NCBI GenBank assembly: GCA_902581285.1
Contig: CACHNP010000003.1
Location: 1 to 64,000 of the forward strand
Source: an uncultured Gammaproteobacteria bacterium
Lineage (GTDB): Bacteria; Pseudomonadota; Gammaproteobacteria; Coxiellales; Coxiellaceae
Length of the DNA stretch: 64,000 nucleotides
Direction: 5' to 3'
This document shows, piece after piece, positions 18,477 through 27,115 of the stretch (its first letter is position 1; each line of letters starts with the position of its first letter). A model generated the notes under the pieces. That model made no database searches. It worked only from the letters and a program-made list of their open reading frames with translations, and was not told the DNA's origin. Both the position numbers and the translations under genes were made by a program.

Positions 18477-19466
18477 TCATTTGTTATTAAGCCAGGGTTG
18501 CATCGATCTGATTCGTTTTCCAACTGTCTCGATGGGATGATGACGAGCTCGGGTTCTCGCTTTGACCAGGTTCTTTTTTCCTCTCTGGTATTCGCGTAAC
18601 CATTTTTTCATGAACTTGCCATTTTTGATATCCTTTAGGACCGCCTTCATATTTTTTTTTGTTTTCTTGTTGATGATTCTTGGTCCTGATATCAATGCAC
18701 CGTATTCAGCCGTGTTGGATATGGCTTGATTCATATGTGCAATCCCACCCTGGTGGATCAGATTCGTGATGAGTTTAAGCTCATTAACAATTTCAAAATA
18801 AGCAATATCAGCGGGGTAGTCTGCTTCAACCAGCGTGTCATAGCCATTTTTAATGAGTTCAACTAAGCCACCACAGATCACAGCTTGTTCGCCAAATAGG
18901 TCGGTTTCGGTTTCGTCTTTAAATGTGGTTGTTATGATGCCAGCACGATCAGCGCCAATGGCGTGAGCGTAGGAGAGAGCCAATGCCTCAGCATGGCCGG
19001 TATGGTCCTGGTTAACAGCAACCAGGCATGGCGCACCGCGTCCATTGATGTATTCGTGTCTCACCATGTCCCCTGGGCTTTTTGGCGCGACCATCACAAT
19101 GTCACACTCTTGGGGAGGGTGAATCAGTTGGTAATGTATCGATAAGCCGTGTGCGAAAGCCAAGGTGTCTTGTGCTGCAAGGTGTGGCTGTATATGATTA
19201 TTATAGACTTCCGCATGAGTTTCATCGGGCGTGAGAAGCATTATGAAATTTGCCCATTCACAAGCTTGTGATAGATTTAACACAGTAAAACCATCGGCTG
19301 TTGCCGTTTGTCTGTGGTTTGATTCCGGCCTCAAGCCAATGACCAGGTCACTGATGCCACTATCACGGCAATTCAGTGCGTGTGATCGCCCTTGGTTGCC
19401 ATAGCCGATAATCGCCACTTTTTTTCTGGCGATTAACTTCAGCTTATCCTGATCGTGTGCTGGCAT
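18477..19466 (-). CDS. ilvC: Ketol-acid reductoisomerase (short, class I)
   Basis: NADPH-dependent enzyme of valine/isoleucine synthesis, converting acetolactate to dihydroxyisovalerate. The 329 residues match class I length. Seen are the dinucleotide motif IIGYGNQGRSHALN (residues 19-32), FAHGLSIHY, MVAPKSPGDMVRHEY, the metal-binding DLFGEQAVICGG, NELKLITNLIHQGG and SNTAEYG. Two conserved spots differ from the usual class I consensus: the PGH motif reads PGD, and GQGHAHALN-type residues read NQGRSHALN. Isolated from other ilv genes. The product of this pathway, 2-oxoisovalerate, feeds LeuA encoded at 6667-8268. Confidence 0.93.
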   Translation of the reverse strand: MPAHDQDKLKLIARKKVAIIGYGNQGRSHALNCRDSGISDLVIGLRPESNHRQTATADGFTVLNLSQACEWANFIMLLTPDETHAEVYNNHIQPHLAAQDTLAFAHGLSIHYQLIHPPQECDIVMVAPKSPGDMVRHEYINGRGAPCLVAVNQDHTGHAEALALSYAHAIGADRAGIITTTFKDETETDLFGEQAVICGGLVELIKNGYDTLVEADYPADIAYFEIVNELKLITNLIHQGGIAHMNQAISNTAEYGALISGPRIINKKTKKNMKAVLKDIKNGKFMKKWLREYQRGKKNLVKARTRARHHPIETVGKRIRSMQPWLNNK

Positions 19467-19938
19467 AGCGACTATCCCGTGGTAGTGTGCTCGTAATGAA
19501 GTCTCCGGTGGTTGACGTCAAACTATTTTCACTATAAACAAAACCGAATATCTGTTCAAATTTTACGACTAAACTGTCTGTTTTAGATGAGGTTTTGTCT
19601 TGTAGGCATTAAATTCCAGTCACGTTTGAATCGCCAGTACCTGATTCATGCGTGCCGTTGCTGATGAGCCGCGAGTTTAAAAAAAGCTTGCAATGCTATT
19701 AAACTTGCGATAAATTGTGTTCTTTTATTAGTCAGTGCGAGGTACGGTATGTCATACAATCATTCTTTTCAACGTTCGTTTGAGCTGTGATTGTTGCGTA
19801 TTTCTCATGTTTTTATACTGTTAATCAATTCGCTAATCGGTTCAGCTTAACGTATTTTTTATTCTAACTTATTTATCTATCAGCTGATTGAGTGCTGGTC
19901 GTAACATAAGGTATGGTGTCAATACATTGAGGTTAATT
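19467..19938. other. Divergent intergenic region ilvC / rtcB
   Basis: About 470 bases between ilvC (minus) and rtcB (plus) without a recognisable gene. It is AT-rich and must hold both promoters. I looked for a sigma-54 type element (TGGCAC-N5-TTGC), as drives rtcBA in E. coli, and did not find one; no rtcR-like gene is adjacent. Confidence 0.3.
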
Positions 19939-21075
19939 ATGGGCAATTTTGAGTCTAGCTGTAAGGTGGATGTTCATCTTATGGCATCGGAAGCGAGTTG
20001 GATGGAGCAGAGCGCGATTGATCAATTGAATCAAACCGCTTTGTGGCCAGGGATGGTTAAAGCGGTGGGGTTACCTGATTTACACCCCGGTAAATACCAC
20101 CCTATTGGTGCAGCGTTTATCACTCGGGGTATTCTTTATCCGCAATTGGTGGGTAATGACATTGGGTGTGGTATGGGATTATGGCAGTCTGATTTATTAA
20201 CAAAAAAGAATAAACTGGACCGCTTTACTAAAAAATGTCGTGGACTGCAGTCCGCATGGGAAGGCGATGTGGTTGCCTGGCGTGCTAAGTTTGGTGTGAC
20301 GGCATCGGATTTTGATTCGGTAATGGGAACCATCGGTGGTGGAAATCATTTTGCTGAATTGCAATGCGTAGAACGTCTGGTAGACACGAAACGATGTGGG
20401 GATTTGGGTTTGGATTCGAGTCGTCTTCAAATCTTGGTGCACTCCGGTTCGCGTGGTTTGGGAGAGTCAATCCTACGTCGGTATTTACAAGGGGTGGGAG
20501 TGAGTCAAGGAGTAGAAGCACATTCACTCAGTGCGCAAACCTATCTGTCGCAGCATGATGAAGCGGTTCGGTGGGCGGAGGCCAATCGGGCATTGATTGC
20601 GCAGCGTTTCATGTCCTGCTTAGGCACATCGGGTCGACTCTTGACCGATGTAAACCATAATACGGTGACGCCATTACAGTGGGATGGGGGAACTGGCTGG
20701 TTGCATCGTAAAGGTGCGACACCGTCTACCGAGGGCGTGGTCGTGATCCCTGGATCGCGTGGTGATTTTTCGTACCTGGTGGAGCCTATCGGTGAGCAGC
20801 ATGCGAATGCTTATTCATTGGCGCATGGCGCAGGGAGGAAATGGAAACGCAGTAGTGTGAAAGCGCGTTTGGCAACATTCAAAGCGGAAGATTTGTGTCG
20901 CACGAAGTTGGGCAGTCGTGTGATTTGTGAAGACAAAAAACTTTTGTTTGAAGAAGCACCACCAGCTTATAAAAACATTACGACGGTGATTGATGACATG
21001 GTGAATGCTGGCATCATTCGAGTGATAGCGGTGTTACGCCCGATATTGACATACAAAATGAGGAGAGGCGAGTGA
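19939..21075 (+). CDS. rtcB: RtcB-type RNA ligase (RtcB2, PrfH-associated)
   Basis: GTP- and Mn-dependent RNA ligase that joins 2',3'-cyclic phosphate or 3'-phosphate ends to 5'-OH ends. I start it at the ATG at 19939 (378 residues), preceded by TTGAGG; an upstream TTG would add 17 non-conserved residues. Metal and active-site motifs are visible: [18 protein letters not shown] (Cys77), [37 protein letters not shown], and LAHGAGRKW carrying the guanylated His. It overlaps prfH by 4 bases (GTGA). This is the shorter RtcB subtype known to pair with PrfH, in which the pair repairs and releases ribosomes cut in the 16S decoding centre. Confidence 0.93.
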   Translation: MGNFESSCKVDVHLMASEASWMEQSAIDQLNQTALWPGMVKAVGLPDLHPGKYHPIGAAFITRGILYPQLVGNDIGCGMGLWQSDLLTKKNKLDRFTKKCRGLQSAWEGDVVAWRAKFGVTASDFDSVMGTIGGGNHFAELQCVERLVDTKRCGDLGLDSSRLQILVHSGSRGLGESILRRYLQGVGVSQGVEAHSLSAQTYLSQHDEAVRWAEANRALIAQRFMSCLGTSGRLLTDVNHNTVTPLQWDGGTGWLHRKGATPSTEGVVVIPGSRGDFSYLVEPIGEQHANAYSLAHGAGRKWKRSSVKARLATFKAEDLCRTKLGSRVICEDKKLLFEEAPPAYKNITTVIDDMVNAGIIRVIAVLRPILTYKMRRGE

Positions 21076-21707
21076 ACGAGTGTTGGTTGCATGTCTCATC
21101 CGGGAAAGGTCCGGATGAGTGCGCGCGTGCGGTTGCTTTATTGGTGGATTATTTGCAACACGAGCTGACCGCACGAAGTCTCATGGTTGAGGTGGTTGAT
21201 CGTGTGCCCGTTGAGCGAAGAGGATGCTACGCTTCAGTTGTTTTGTTCATTCGATCTAAAGACACAAATGTGTGGGACCTGCTTAGCGAGTGGCAGGGAA
21301 CGGTACTGTGGGTGTGCAAAAGTCCCTATCGACCAAACCATAAGCGAAAAAATTGGTTTATTGCTGTTAATCGGGTGACGTTGAGGCGCGAAAATTGTGA
21401 TATGTTGCTAAAGGATGTGCGAGTTGAGTCAATGCGCGCGCGCGGCCCTGGCGGGCAACACGTGAATAAGACGGCCAGTGCCATTCGTGTGACGCACGTG
21501 CCTTCGGGGTTGGTGGCAACGGCGCAAGAGGAACGGTCACAGCATCGAAATAAGCAACGCGCATTGGCTCGATTATGCCGATTGTTGGCAGAGCAAGAAT
21601 CCGCGCGTCAGTGCGAATTGAATCAGTCATTATGGCAGAAGCATGCCCAGTTAAAACGGGGAGATGCGATTAAGGTGTTTGTTGGCTTAACATTTAAATT
21701 ACGCTAA
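21072..21707 (+). CDS. prfH: Peptide chain release factor homologue PrfH
   Basis: A 211-residue class I release-factor relative lacking stop-codon-recognition domains. The catalytic loop [13 protein letters not shown] is complete with GGQ at residues 127-129, preceded by the family motif [12 protein letters not shown] and followed by [26 protein letters not shown]. PrfH releases peptide from ribosomes damaged in the small-subunit decoding site so that RtcB can religate the rRNA; colicin-E3-type nicks are the known case. It starts at GTG 21072 inside the rtcB stop. The last ~42 codons plus the 3' flank are duplicated 1.67 kb downstream. Confidence 0.93.
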   Translation: MNECWLHVSSGKGPDECARAVALLVDYLQHELTARSLMVEVVDRVPVERRGCYASVVLFIRSKDTNVWDLLSEWQGTVLWVCKSPYRPNHKRKNWFIAVNRVTLRRENCDMLLKDVRVESMRARGPGGQHVNKTASAIRVTHVPSGLVATAQEERSQHRNKQRALARLCRLLAEQESARQCELNQSLWQKHAQLKRGDAIKVFVGLTFKLR

Positions 21708-21750
21708 GCCACGCCTCTCTGACTTACGGGCGTTATTCTAACCGCCCGTT
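21582..21750 (+). repeat. prfH 3' end, repeat copy A
   Basis: Source copy of a 169-bp direct repeat covering the last ~42 codons of prfH, its stop and the downstream hairpin. Copy B at 23256-23424 differs at roughly eight positions by eye (about 95% identity) with no length difference. Copy A ends exactly where the next gene's stop codon (21751) begins. Confidence 0.95.
21724..21749 (+). terminator. Hairpin downstream of prfH
   Basis: A 7-bp perfect stem (acgggcg / cgcccgt) with a ten-base loop lies ~18 bases after the prfH stop, followed by only three T. A moderate terminator for rtcB-prfH; the duplicated copy at 23399-23424 keeps the stem with one G-U change and a longer T-run. Confidence 0.6.
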
Positions 21751-22632
21751 TCACCGCTGAAGTTGTGGTTGGTTGTGTTGCTCTTGATTTTCCTCTTGGT
21801 TGGAGAATGAGCGGTATACTCGCAAGAGTTCATCGAGAATCTTCTTTGCAGCAAATACAAAGAGTGTAATCGCCACTAGAGACGTATAATGCATGGTTCG
21901 AGTGGTCTGTGCTTTATATTGATTGAAGGTCGCAAGAGATAACCCAGTTTGGTCGCTGTACTGATCGAGAAAGTTTGCGTTGTGTGTATACATGCTGATG
22001 AGGCTGTCTTCGATTTTATAAAAATCGTGATTGAGCCTTTGTACTGTGTATATTTCTTTTAATGAAAGACAAACAAGTAGTGTGGGAATCGCATCTGAGG
22101 TTAACGCAGCTGCGATGAGCCGTTTGACTGATTTACGCATCATAAACTGATAATGATTGTGTAAAAACACGGCTAGGTAAGCCATGTAGCCTTGCTTTGG
22201 GTTTTTCATTCCTATATTTGCTATTTGTGATGCAAAAATCAAGTTCCACAATCGATCGTAGTTCGTTGTGTTTGGTGTATGCCGTCTAAAAATGTATCGG
22301 TTGCTAATAGCCACGTGCAGTAAACTTGAAGTATACAGCGTATATTCCATTATTCTTGAATAGAATAAAAGACTGAATGACTTCATCTGTTCATTATGAG
22401 AGCTATGCTGGGGTGGTAATGTTAGGTGGTTTTCCTTGAGGAGTTCACTTAATTGATTATGGATGATTGTTTCTGCTGATAGTTGTTCTATTTTCAATCT
22501 AACTTTTACCAGCTGAGTTGAATACAGAGGTAAAAAGAAACAGATTTTTTTTAAATTAGCTTTTAGTAATTTCGCCTCATCGTCAGTCATTGATAAGCGC
22601 TGCTGCAGTTGTTGTGTTATTCTATCAAACAT
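21751..22632 (-). CDS. Hypothetical membrane-associated protein
   Basis: A 293-residue protein of unknown function, preceded by GGGAGAG eight bases before its ATG. It is mainly helical with moderately hydrophobic stretches at residues ~95-110, ~145-165, ~168-190 and ~250-266, and a Gln/Glu/Asn-rich tail. It lies convergent to prfH inside the segment bounded by the two prfH-tail repeats; its stop codon abuts repeat copy A. No family recognised. Its position makes it part of an insertion rather than of the repair operon. Confidence 0.65.
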   Translation of the reverse strand: MFDRITQQLQQRLSMTDDEAKLLKANLKKICFFLPLYSTQLVKVRLKIEQLSAETIIHNQLSELLKENHLTLPPQHSSHNEQMKSFSLLFYSRIMEYTLYTSSLLHVAISNRYIFRRHTPNTTNYDRLWNLIFASQIANIGMKNPKQGYMAYLAVFLHNHYQFMMRKSVKRLIAAALTSDAIPTLLVCLSLKEIYTVQRLNHDFYKIEDSLISMYTHNANFLDQYSDQTGLSLATFNQYKAQTTRTMHYTSLVAITLFVFAAKKILDELLRVYRSFSNQEENQEQHNQPQLQR

Positions 22633-22845
22633 ATTCTCTCCCGTTGGGTGAACTTCACTATGGTTTACTTGCTTGTCTGTATTAAAGGTCAGGAATGACG
22701 ATACACTAAGGGTAATTTGCTGTCAAATAGTCTAAATACACAGCTCTTCTTGTGAATTTGTATTGCTCCGGTTGATTGTCTGGTGGTGCAACTTTGTTGC
22801 GCAGTGTGTTTTTTTTGTGATATTTGATAGCCTTAAAAGGCAGAC

Positions 22846-23381
22846 ATGAATAGGGAAGCGTTTATGGTTGATCGTCGAGTTATTGCTACCGAAGCTGGGG
22901 ACAAGCAAGCAGAGTGTTTTGAGCACGCATGGATGGATTGGTTCCACTCATTGTGGTGCATGGTTAATGATGAGTCTACACACGTCTCGCAAGGTGTAGA
23001 TGGTTTTTCACGGATTCGGTTCTTTACTACGTTGTTGGGCGCTATTGTGCACAGTAACGATGCCACTGAAAGCCCTGAGTTACAGTTAGCTATATTAGTA
23101 GCAGCCATCATAAGTGGTCGCTACGTTCAGATGGGCAGGTTGATTGTTCTGAGCAGGGTGCTGAATGGTTTGCGCAAGATTTGGTGTCCTCCATTGTGGA
23201 ATTTTCCTCAAAACTTACCCGTTTAGATTTTAGTGAGTATTATTCGGTGTGCTTTTTGTTGGCAGAGCAAGAATCCGCACGTCAGTGCGAATTGAATCAG
23301 TCATTATGGCAGAAGCATGCCCAGTTAAAACGGGGAGATGCGATTAAGGTGTTTGTTGGCTTAGCATTTAAACTACGCTAA
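22846..23381 (+). pseudogene. Broken unknown gene fused to a copy of the prfH tail
   Basis: From the ATG at 22846 the frame encodes ~95 plausible residues (MNREAFMVDRRVIATEAGD ... LQLAILVAAIISGRYVQ), then degrades. Near 23130-23140 a different frame takes over with protein-like sequence (SEQGAEWFAQDLVSSIVEF...) that runs without a stop straight into the duplicated prfH C-terminus ([16 protein letters not shown]...) and ends at the prfH-derived TAA at 23379-23381. So this is a gene frameshifted once and with its 3' end replaced by prfH sequence. Original function unknown. The GGQ domain is absent, so no release activity is expected. Confidence 0.7.
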
Positions 23382-23424
23382 GTCATGCCTCGTTGACTTA
23401 CGGGCGTTATTCTAACCGTCCGTT
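23256..23424 (+). repeat. prfH 3' end, repeat copy B
   Basis: Second copy of the 169-bp prfH-tail repeat, in the same orientation as copy A and 1,674 bp away. The repeat begins abruptly in the middle of a codon series (ttgttggcag) and includes the terminator hairpin, marking the right edge of the inserted segment. Confidence 0.95.
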
Positions 23425-23737
23425 TTACTTTTATCTCCCTGTGATGATAAGGCGTGTCTGCGTTTATACTAAGATAAGCAGGGGATGCTCACATCAGTTC
23501 ATGAGTGATGTTAGTCCGTGAAAATCCTTGTAACCTATTGATTTTTATATTTACCCAATTAGAATCATTTATCGTTTAATATTTTTTTAACATTAGGTCG
23601 GTATAATAGCATCAACAATCAATTAAAGCTCCACGAGTGTAAGAGAAAGAATAAGGCCGAAGATTCAAGGAAAAAGCCATAACGAAGATTGGGTCGGTGA
23701 AGTCTACCTAAACATATAACGAAAAAAGGGAAAAAAT
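23425..23737. other. Non-coding leader region of the next gene
   Basis: About 310 bases with no gene seen. It holds a 6-bp inverted repeat (acatca ... tgatgt, 23491-23511) and a TATAAT at 23602-23607 that would give a ~120-base leader for the gene at 23738. No -35 box is convincing. Confidence 0.35.
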
Positions 23738-24235
23738 ATGTTAACAGAAAATATGCCAAAAGGATCGAACATAACATCACAACTTTTTACACAGAAGGAG
23801 TTTGAAAACGTCTCACGGGACATGAGTGAACTTCGCATAATTGCTGAAGCTATAGAGGCCACAGGTTTGCGGAAATATGCAAATGAGTCTGAGTTTAGTT
23901 TCTTTTCTGGGAAACATCATAAGGATAGAGCCAAAGTTTTATTAGCTGAGTTGGAAAAAGATCACCTTTCACTTAAGGATAAACAGGCACTGCTTATCAA
24001 TCAATTGAGTAAGTTTCATGAAAATGTGAAAAGTTCTGAAAGCCAACCTTATGCAGATTGTCCCGCCGCTTTAACAAAAAAGTTTAACAAAGCTGATAAG
24101 AATGAAAAATATCGTGTCATTCTAGAAGAGTTGTTGGGATCGTTAACTCTAATGCGTGTGTCTAGTTATTTAATTAATAACCCGAGCAATAATGATATGA
24201 TGCCGAAGACTTCGTGCAATTCGCCAGAGATATGA
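23738..24235 (+). CDS. Hypothetical small helical protein
   Basis: A 165-residue, highly charged, helical protein without membrane segments. The middle part (around FSFFSGKHHKDRAKVLLAEL and LLINQLSKFHENVKSS) has the regular amphipathic pattern often seen in small repeats of Legionella-type hypothetical proteins, but I recognise no family. The ATG follows an A-rich weak ribosome-binding site. A strong terminator lies ~95 bases downstream, so it is a single-gene unit. Confidence 0.62.
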   Translation: MLTENMPKGSNITSQLFTQKEFENVSRDMSELRIIAEAIEATGLRKYANESEFSFFSGKHHKDRAKVLLAELEKDHLSLKDKQALLINQLSKFHENVKSSESQPYADCPAALTKKFNKADKNEKYRVILEELLGSLTLMRVSSYLINNPSNNDMMPKTSCNSPEI

Positions 24236-24329
24236 ACATCAGTTTGAGAAAACAGAGACCTTTACTTTGGCTGTTATAATAAAGCTAAAAATAGGCAGGC
24301 ATGTGGATTAACACGCACGACACGCCATT

Positions 24330-24364
24330 AAAAAAACCGAGAGACTTGTTCTCTCGGTTTTTTT
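24330..24364 (+). terminator. Rho-independent terminator
   Basis: An 8-bp perfect stem (ccgagaga 24337-24344 / tctctcgg 24350-24357) with a 5-base loop, flanked by an A-run and a 7-base T-run. It ends transcription of the gene at 23738-24235 and, by symmetry, could also stop minus-strand transcripts that pass through the kptA remnant from msrA. Confidence 0.92.
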
Positions 24365-24412
24365 ATTAAACAATTCTAACAAGTACAAATACGGTTTAAG
24401 ACATCTAAAAAT

Positions 24413-24565
24413 TCAGCTGATAGCTTCGATTGGCTTGAGGTAGATCGCCGGCACATTATCGGTGAGCCAAACGCCGTTGTCTGATCGAAGGAATGAAACG
24501 TTATTTTGATGCATGCTTTTAGCATCAATAGCTAAGATCACCGGTTTGCCATAACGTGACCCCAC
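24413..24565 (-). pseudogene. kptA: RNA 2'-phosphotransferase KptA/Tpt1, C-terminal remnant
   Basis: On the minus strand a frame encodes about 50 residues (RYGKPVILAIDAKSMHQNN, then VSFLRSDNGVWLTDNVPAI) matching the C-terminal third of KptA/Tpt1, where the R(H/Y)GKPV(I/V)L and NGVWLT..VP motifs are diagnostic. The N-terminal two thirds, including the first NAD-contacting residues, are missing, and a TAG closes the frame ~16 codons upstream, so it cannot be an active enzyme. A fortuitous AGGAGG precedes an in-frame GTG. It lies downstream of msrA in the same orientation. Tpt1 removes 2'-phosphates at RNA splice junctions using NAD; bacterial roles are unclear. Confidence 0.78.
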
Positions 24566-24684
24566 CTTTTTCCTCCTGTTTATCGATTTTATAGGTGTAT
24601 GAGTCGAGTCCTATTCCATGGTTGACGTATTTTCAATCATGTGCTCGTGGCACGAAAAAAAACGTTATTTTTTTTATTCCGCGG

Positions 24685-25137
24685 TCACGATTTTTTTTCA
24701 ATGTACTTTTGATGATACTCTTCGGCTGGGTGGAATTCGGTTGCTGACACAACTTGTGTCACAACGCGATCGTGCTGGGGGTGAGCTGCAATGGCGCTAA
24801 GCGCACCTAGCTGTTGCTCTTTTGTGTGGGTGAAAATAGCTGAGCGGTATTGGCTGCCGATATCCGGGCCTTGGCGATTCAGCGTTGTCGGATCATGAAT
24901 TTTGAAGAACTCGTTTAACAGCTCGGCGTAGGTGATCTTCTCAGGGTCGAAGATAATTTCGATCGCTTCTGCGTGTCCAGTGGTGCCTGAACACACTTGC
25001 TCGTAGCGGGGTTTATCTGTATGTCCGCCGGTGTAGCCCACGGTGGTTTTTAACACCCCGGTCAAGCTATCGAAGTGTTTTTGTACGCCCCAAAAGCAGC
25101 CAGCGGCAAAGGTGGCTTTAGCATTGTCATTAGGCAC
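24685..25137 (-). CDS. msrA: Peptide methionine sulfoxide reductase MsrA
   Basis: Repairs oxidised methionine (S-sulfoxide) using thioredoxin. The catalytic GCFWG motif is near the N-terminus (Cys14) and the family blocks VGYTGG, GTTGHAEAIEI, FFKIHDPTTLNRQGPDIGSQYRS and FHPAEEYHQKY are intact. The 150 residues correspond to the compact catalytic domain without the long N-terminal extension of E. coli MsrA. The start overlaps the 3' end of tsaC by 8 bases, so it is the last intact gene of purE-tsaC-msrA. Confidence 0.95.
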   Translation of the reverse strand: MPNDNAKATFAAGCFWGVQKHFDSLTGVLKTTVGYTGGHTDKPRYEQVCSGTTGHAEAIEIIFDPEKITYAELLNEFFKIHDPTTLNRQGPDIGSQYRSAIFTHTKEQQLGALSAIAAHPQHDRVVTQVVSATEFHPAEEYHQKYIEKKS

Positions 25138-25696
25138 GAAGCGTTTCTCCTGTCATTACATCTCTGATGGTGGTAGGTTTGGTGAGTGTACCCACTTTAC
25201 CAGGCACAATGAAGTCGACTTTTTCACCGAAGGTGCGTTGCACCATCAGATCACTGCGCGCTGGAATTTCGCCAGAGATATTCGCGCTGGTTGATATGAT
25301 CGGTTTGCCGTAACTGTCGCACAGTGCACGAATCACCGGATGTGCACTGATTCGAATAGCAATCGAGTGATGGTAGTCTCCGGTTATCCAGGTGGGTGTG
25401 TCATGATGTGATCGAAAAATCCAGGTGTAGGGGCCTGGCCAAGTGGATAACGCCCGAGTTAAGTTAATTGGCGGCGGGGGAATGATGAATCGTTCAACTT
25501 GTTCAATGTGACTCGCAACAAGAATCAGGCCTTTACCAATATTACGTTGCTTCATTTCCAGCAGTTTGGAGACCGCTTGGTGATTTAAGGGGTCGCAACC
25601 CAAGCCATAGACAGATTCGGTGGGATAAGCAATGACCCCACCGTTCTTGATACATTGTATAGCTTGACTGAGCGTTTGGGATGATAGCGTGTTCAT
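25130..25696 (-). CDS. tsaC: Threonylcarbamoyl-AMP synthase TsaC/YrdC
   Basis: Makes threonylcarbamoyl-AMP from Thr, bicarbonate and ATP for the t6A37 modification of ANN-decoding tRNAs. The 188-residue protein shows the YrdC fold motifs: GVIAYPTESVYGLGCDP, KQRNIGKGLILVASH, LSTWPGPYTWIF, and SIAIRISAHPVIRALC ... PIISTSANISGE. This is the short TsaC form, not Sua5. It follows purE by one base and overlaps msrA. Confidence 0.95.
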   Translation of the reverse strand: MNTLSSQTLSQAIQCIKNGGVIAYPTESVYGLGCDPLNHQAVSKLLEMKQRNIGKGLILVASHIEQVERFIIPPPPINLTRALSTWPGPYTWIFRSHHDTPTWITGDYHHSIAIRISAHPVIRALCDSYGKPIISTSANISGEIPARSDLMVQRTFGEKVDFIVPGKVGTLTKPTTIRDVMTGETLRA

Positions 25697-25697
25697 G

Positions 25698-26198
25698 CTA
25701 TGCCTCTTGTTCCATTTCTGCGTTGGTGTTAATTAAGTCTTGTTTTTTCGCTAGTCGCATATCAAGCAGCTGGTTCTCCAGTGTTGGATTATGCAGTGCG
25801 AGGATTTGTGCTGCTAGGATAGCAGCGTTGTGTGCGCCGGGTTTACCAATAGCGGTGGTGGCTACGGGGATACCACCAGGCATTTGTACTGTTGAGAGCA
25901 AGGAATCCAAGCCGCCGAGTGAACCCGCATCCAATGGCACACCAATCACCGGCTTGATGGTGTGTGCCGCAATGGTTCCCGCTAAATGAGCGGCGAGGCC
26001 CGCGGCTGCAATGAATACCTGTGCGCCACGTTGAGCGGCGTCTTCGACGTATTGTTTTGTCAGCATTGGAGTGCGGTGAGCTGACAATATCTTCACTTCG
26101 TGCGTGATGTTGAGTCGTTTAAAAACGTCGATGGTGGCTTGTAGAACCGGTAAGTCATTTTTAGATCCCATGAGGATGGCGACAAATGGCGTGGTCAT
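25698..26198 (-). CDS. purE: N5-carboxyaminoimidazole ribonucleotide mutase PurE
   Basis: Purine-synthesis mutase converting N5-CAIR to CAIR. The 166-residue protein has the class I PurE motifs MGSKNDLPVL, ILSAHRTP, AAAGLAAHLAG, PVIGVPLDAG and GGIPVATTAIGKPGAHNAAILAAQIL, with the catalytic His in SAHR. First gene of the purE-tsaC-msrA operon. purK is not adjacent in the window. Confidence 0.97.
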   Translation of the reverse strand: MTTPFVAILMGSKNDLPVLQATIDVFKRLNITHEVKILSAHRTPMLTKQYVEDAAQRGAQVFIAAAGLAAHLAGTIAAHTIKPVIGVPLDAGSLGGLDSLLSTVQMPGGIPVATTAIGKPGAHNAAILAAQILALHNPTLENQLLDMRLAKKQDLINTNAEMEQEA

Positions 26199-26363
26199 GT
26201 TGGTGTCCTTAGTTTGTGTTTGAGATGAAGTGAGTGTTAAGCAGCATTGTTTACTGCAGCCAGGTTGATATTATGCGTAAATTTTTTGCCGAGAGCAAAT
26301 GGTTGGGGCTTGAATCTGGTTTCGTCTTTAAGTGATAATGTGTTTGTTTTCTCAGGAGGGAGT

Positions 26364-26969
26364 ATGTTAACTAAAATTGATCAATATTTAGTGCTTTTAC
26401 GGTCTGTTTTTATGAGTCATTTGCCTTTTTTTATGCATTGGATTGCAGTTATGTGGCTGATATTTATAGTTAACACCCTTTTTTTTCAAGGCCGGCTCAA
26501 CGTTCTTGGTATTTACCCTCGTCACCCCATCGGCTTAATCGGCATTCTTTGTTCTCCTTTTTTACATGGGGGCTTTAGTCATTTGTTACTAAACAGTGCG
26601 ATGCTTTTTATTTTAGGCAGTTTTGTGATGATGCTCGATCCCAGTCAGTTTTATATTATCAGTGCGATTATTCTCATTATTGGAGGTGGGTTGACGTGGG
26701 AGTTTGGGCGTCCGTATTTACATATTGGTGCCAGTGGTCTGATTATGGGGTACTGGGGATTTTTAATGATTAATGTGTTCGTTCAGCCCACGTTGTTGGC
26801 AGTGGTGGTGGTGGCAGTGTGCTTGTATTATTTTGGCGCCATGTTTCTTAATTTATTTCCGCAGGATGAGCAAACCTCTTGGGAAGGGCACCTGTTCGGG
26901 TTTTTCGGTGGTGTCGCAGCCGTATTTTTGGCGCCCATGTTGCAGTCGTTGTTTGTGAAGGTGTCTTAA
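26364..26969 (+). CDS. Rhomboid-family intramembrane serine protease
   Basis: A 201-residue polytopic protein with about six membrane segments. The catalytic dyad is present: Ser124 in the HIGASGLIMGYWG motif and His176 in EGHLFGFFGGV; the HGGFSHLLLNS block in the second segment carries the conserved His and Asn that stabilise the oxyanion. I start at the ATG at 26364, five bases after AGGAGGGAG, rather than further upstream. It should cleave membrane proteins within the bilayer; substrates are unknown. It is divergent from purE. Confidence 0.88.
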   Translation: MLTKIDQYLVLLRSVFMSHLPFFMHWIAVMWLIFIVNTLFFQGRLNVLGIYPRHPIGLIGILCSPFLHGGFSHLLLNSAMLFILGSFVMMLDPSQFYIISAIILIIGGGLTWEFGRPYLHIGASGLIMGYWGFLMINVFVQPTLLAVVVVAVCLYYFGAMFLNLFPQDEQTSWEGHLFGFFGGVAAVFLAPMLQSLFVKVS

Positions 26970-27115
26970 TCCTCAGCTAAAAAAGTTACGCCACTGTTAT
27001 TCCTTATGGTATGCATACTCTTAGTAATCATTATTTAATGTGAAAAAAAAATCTTTTTTCATTTCACTCTCATTGCGATATGGTGAATACATGGGGACAA
27101 TATAAGGAGGTGCTG

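Noticed and set aside
19467-19938. Sigma-54/RtcR-type control region upstream of rtcB
   Set aside because: No TGGCAC-N5-TTGC element and no rtcR-like gene next to it.
21582-23424. prfH-tail repeats as attachment sites of an integrative element
   Set aside because: The layout resembles attL/attR at a gene 3' end, but the 1.7-kb interval encodes no integrase or mobility protein; kept as a duplication scar instead.
27040-27067. A-run/T-run palindrome as a terminator for the rhomboid gene
   Set aside because: Only A-T pairs with a tiny loop and no GC stem; too weak to call.
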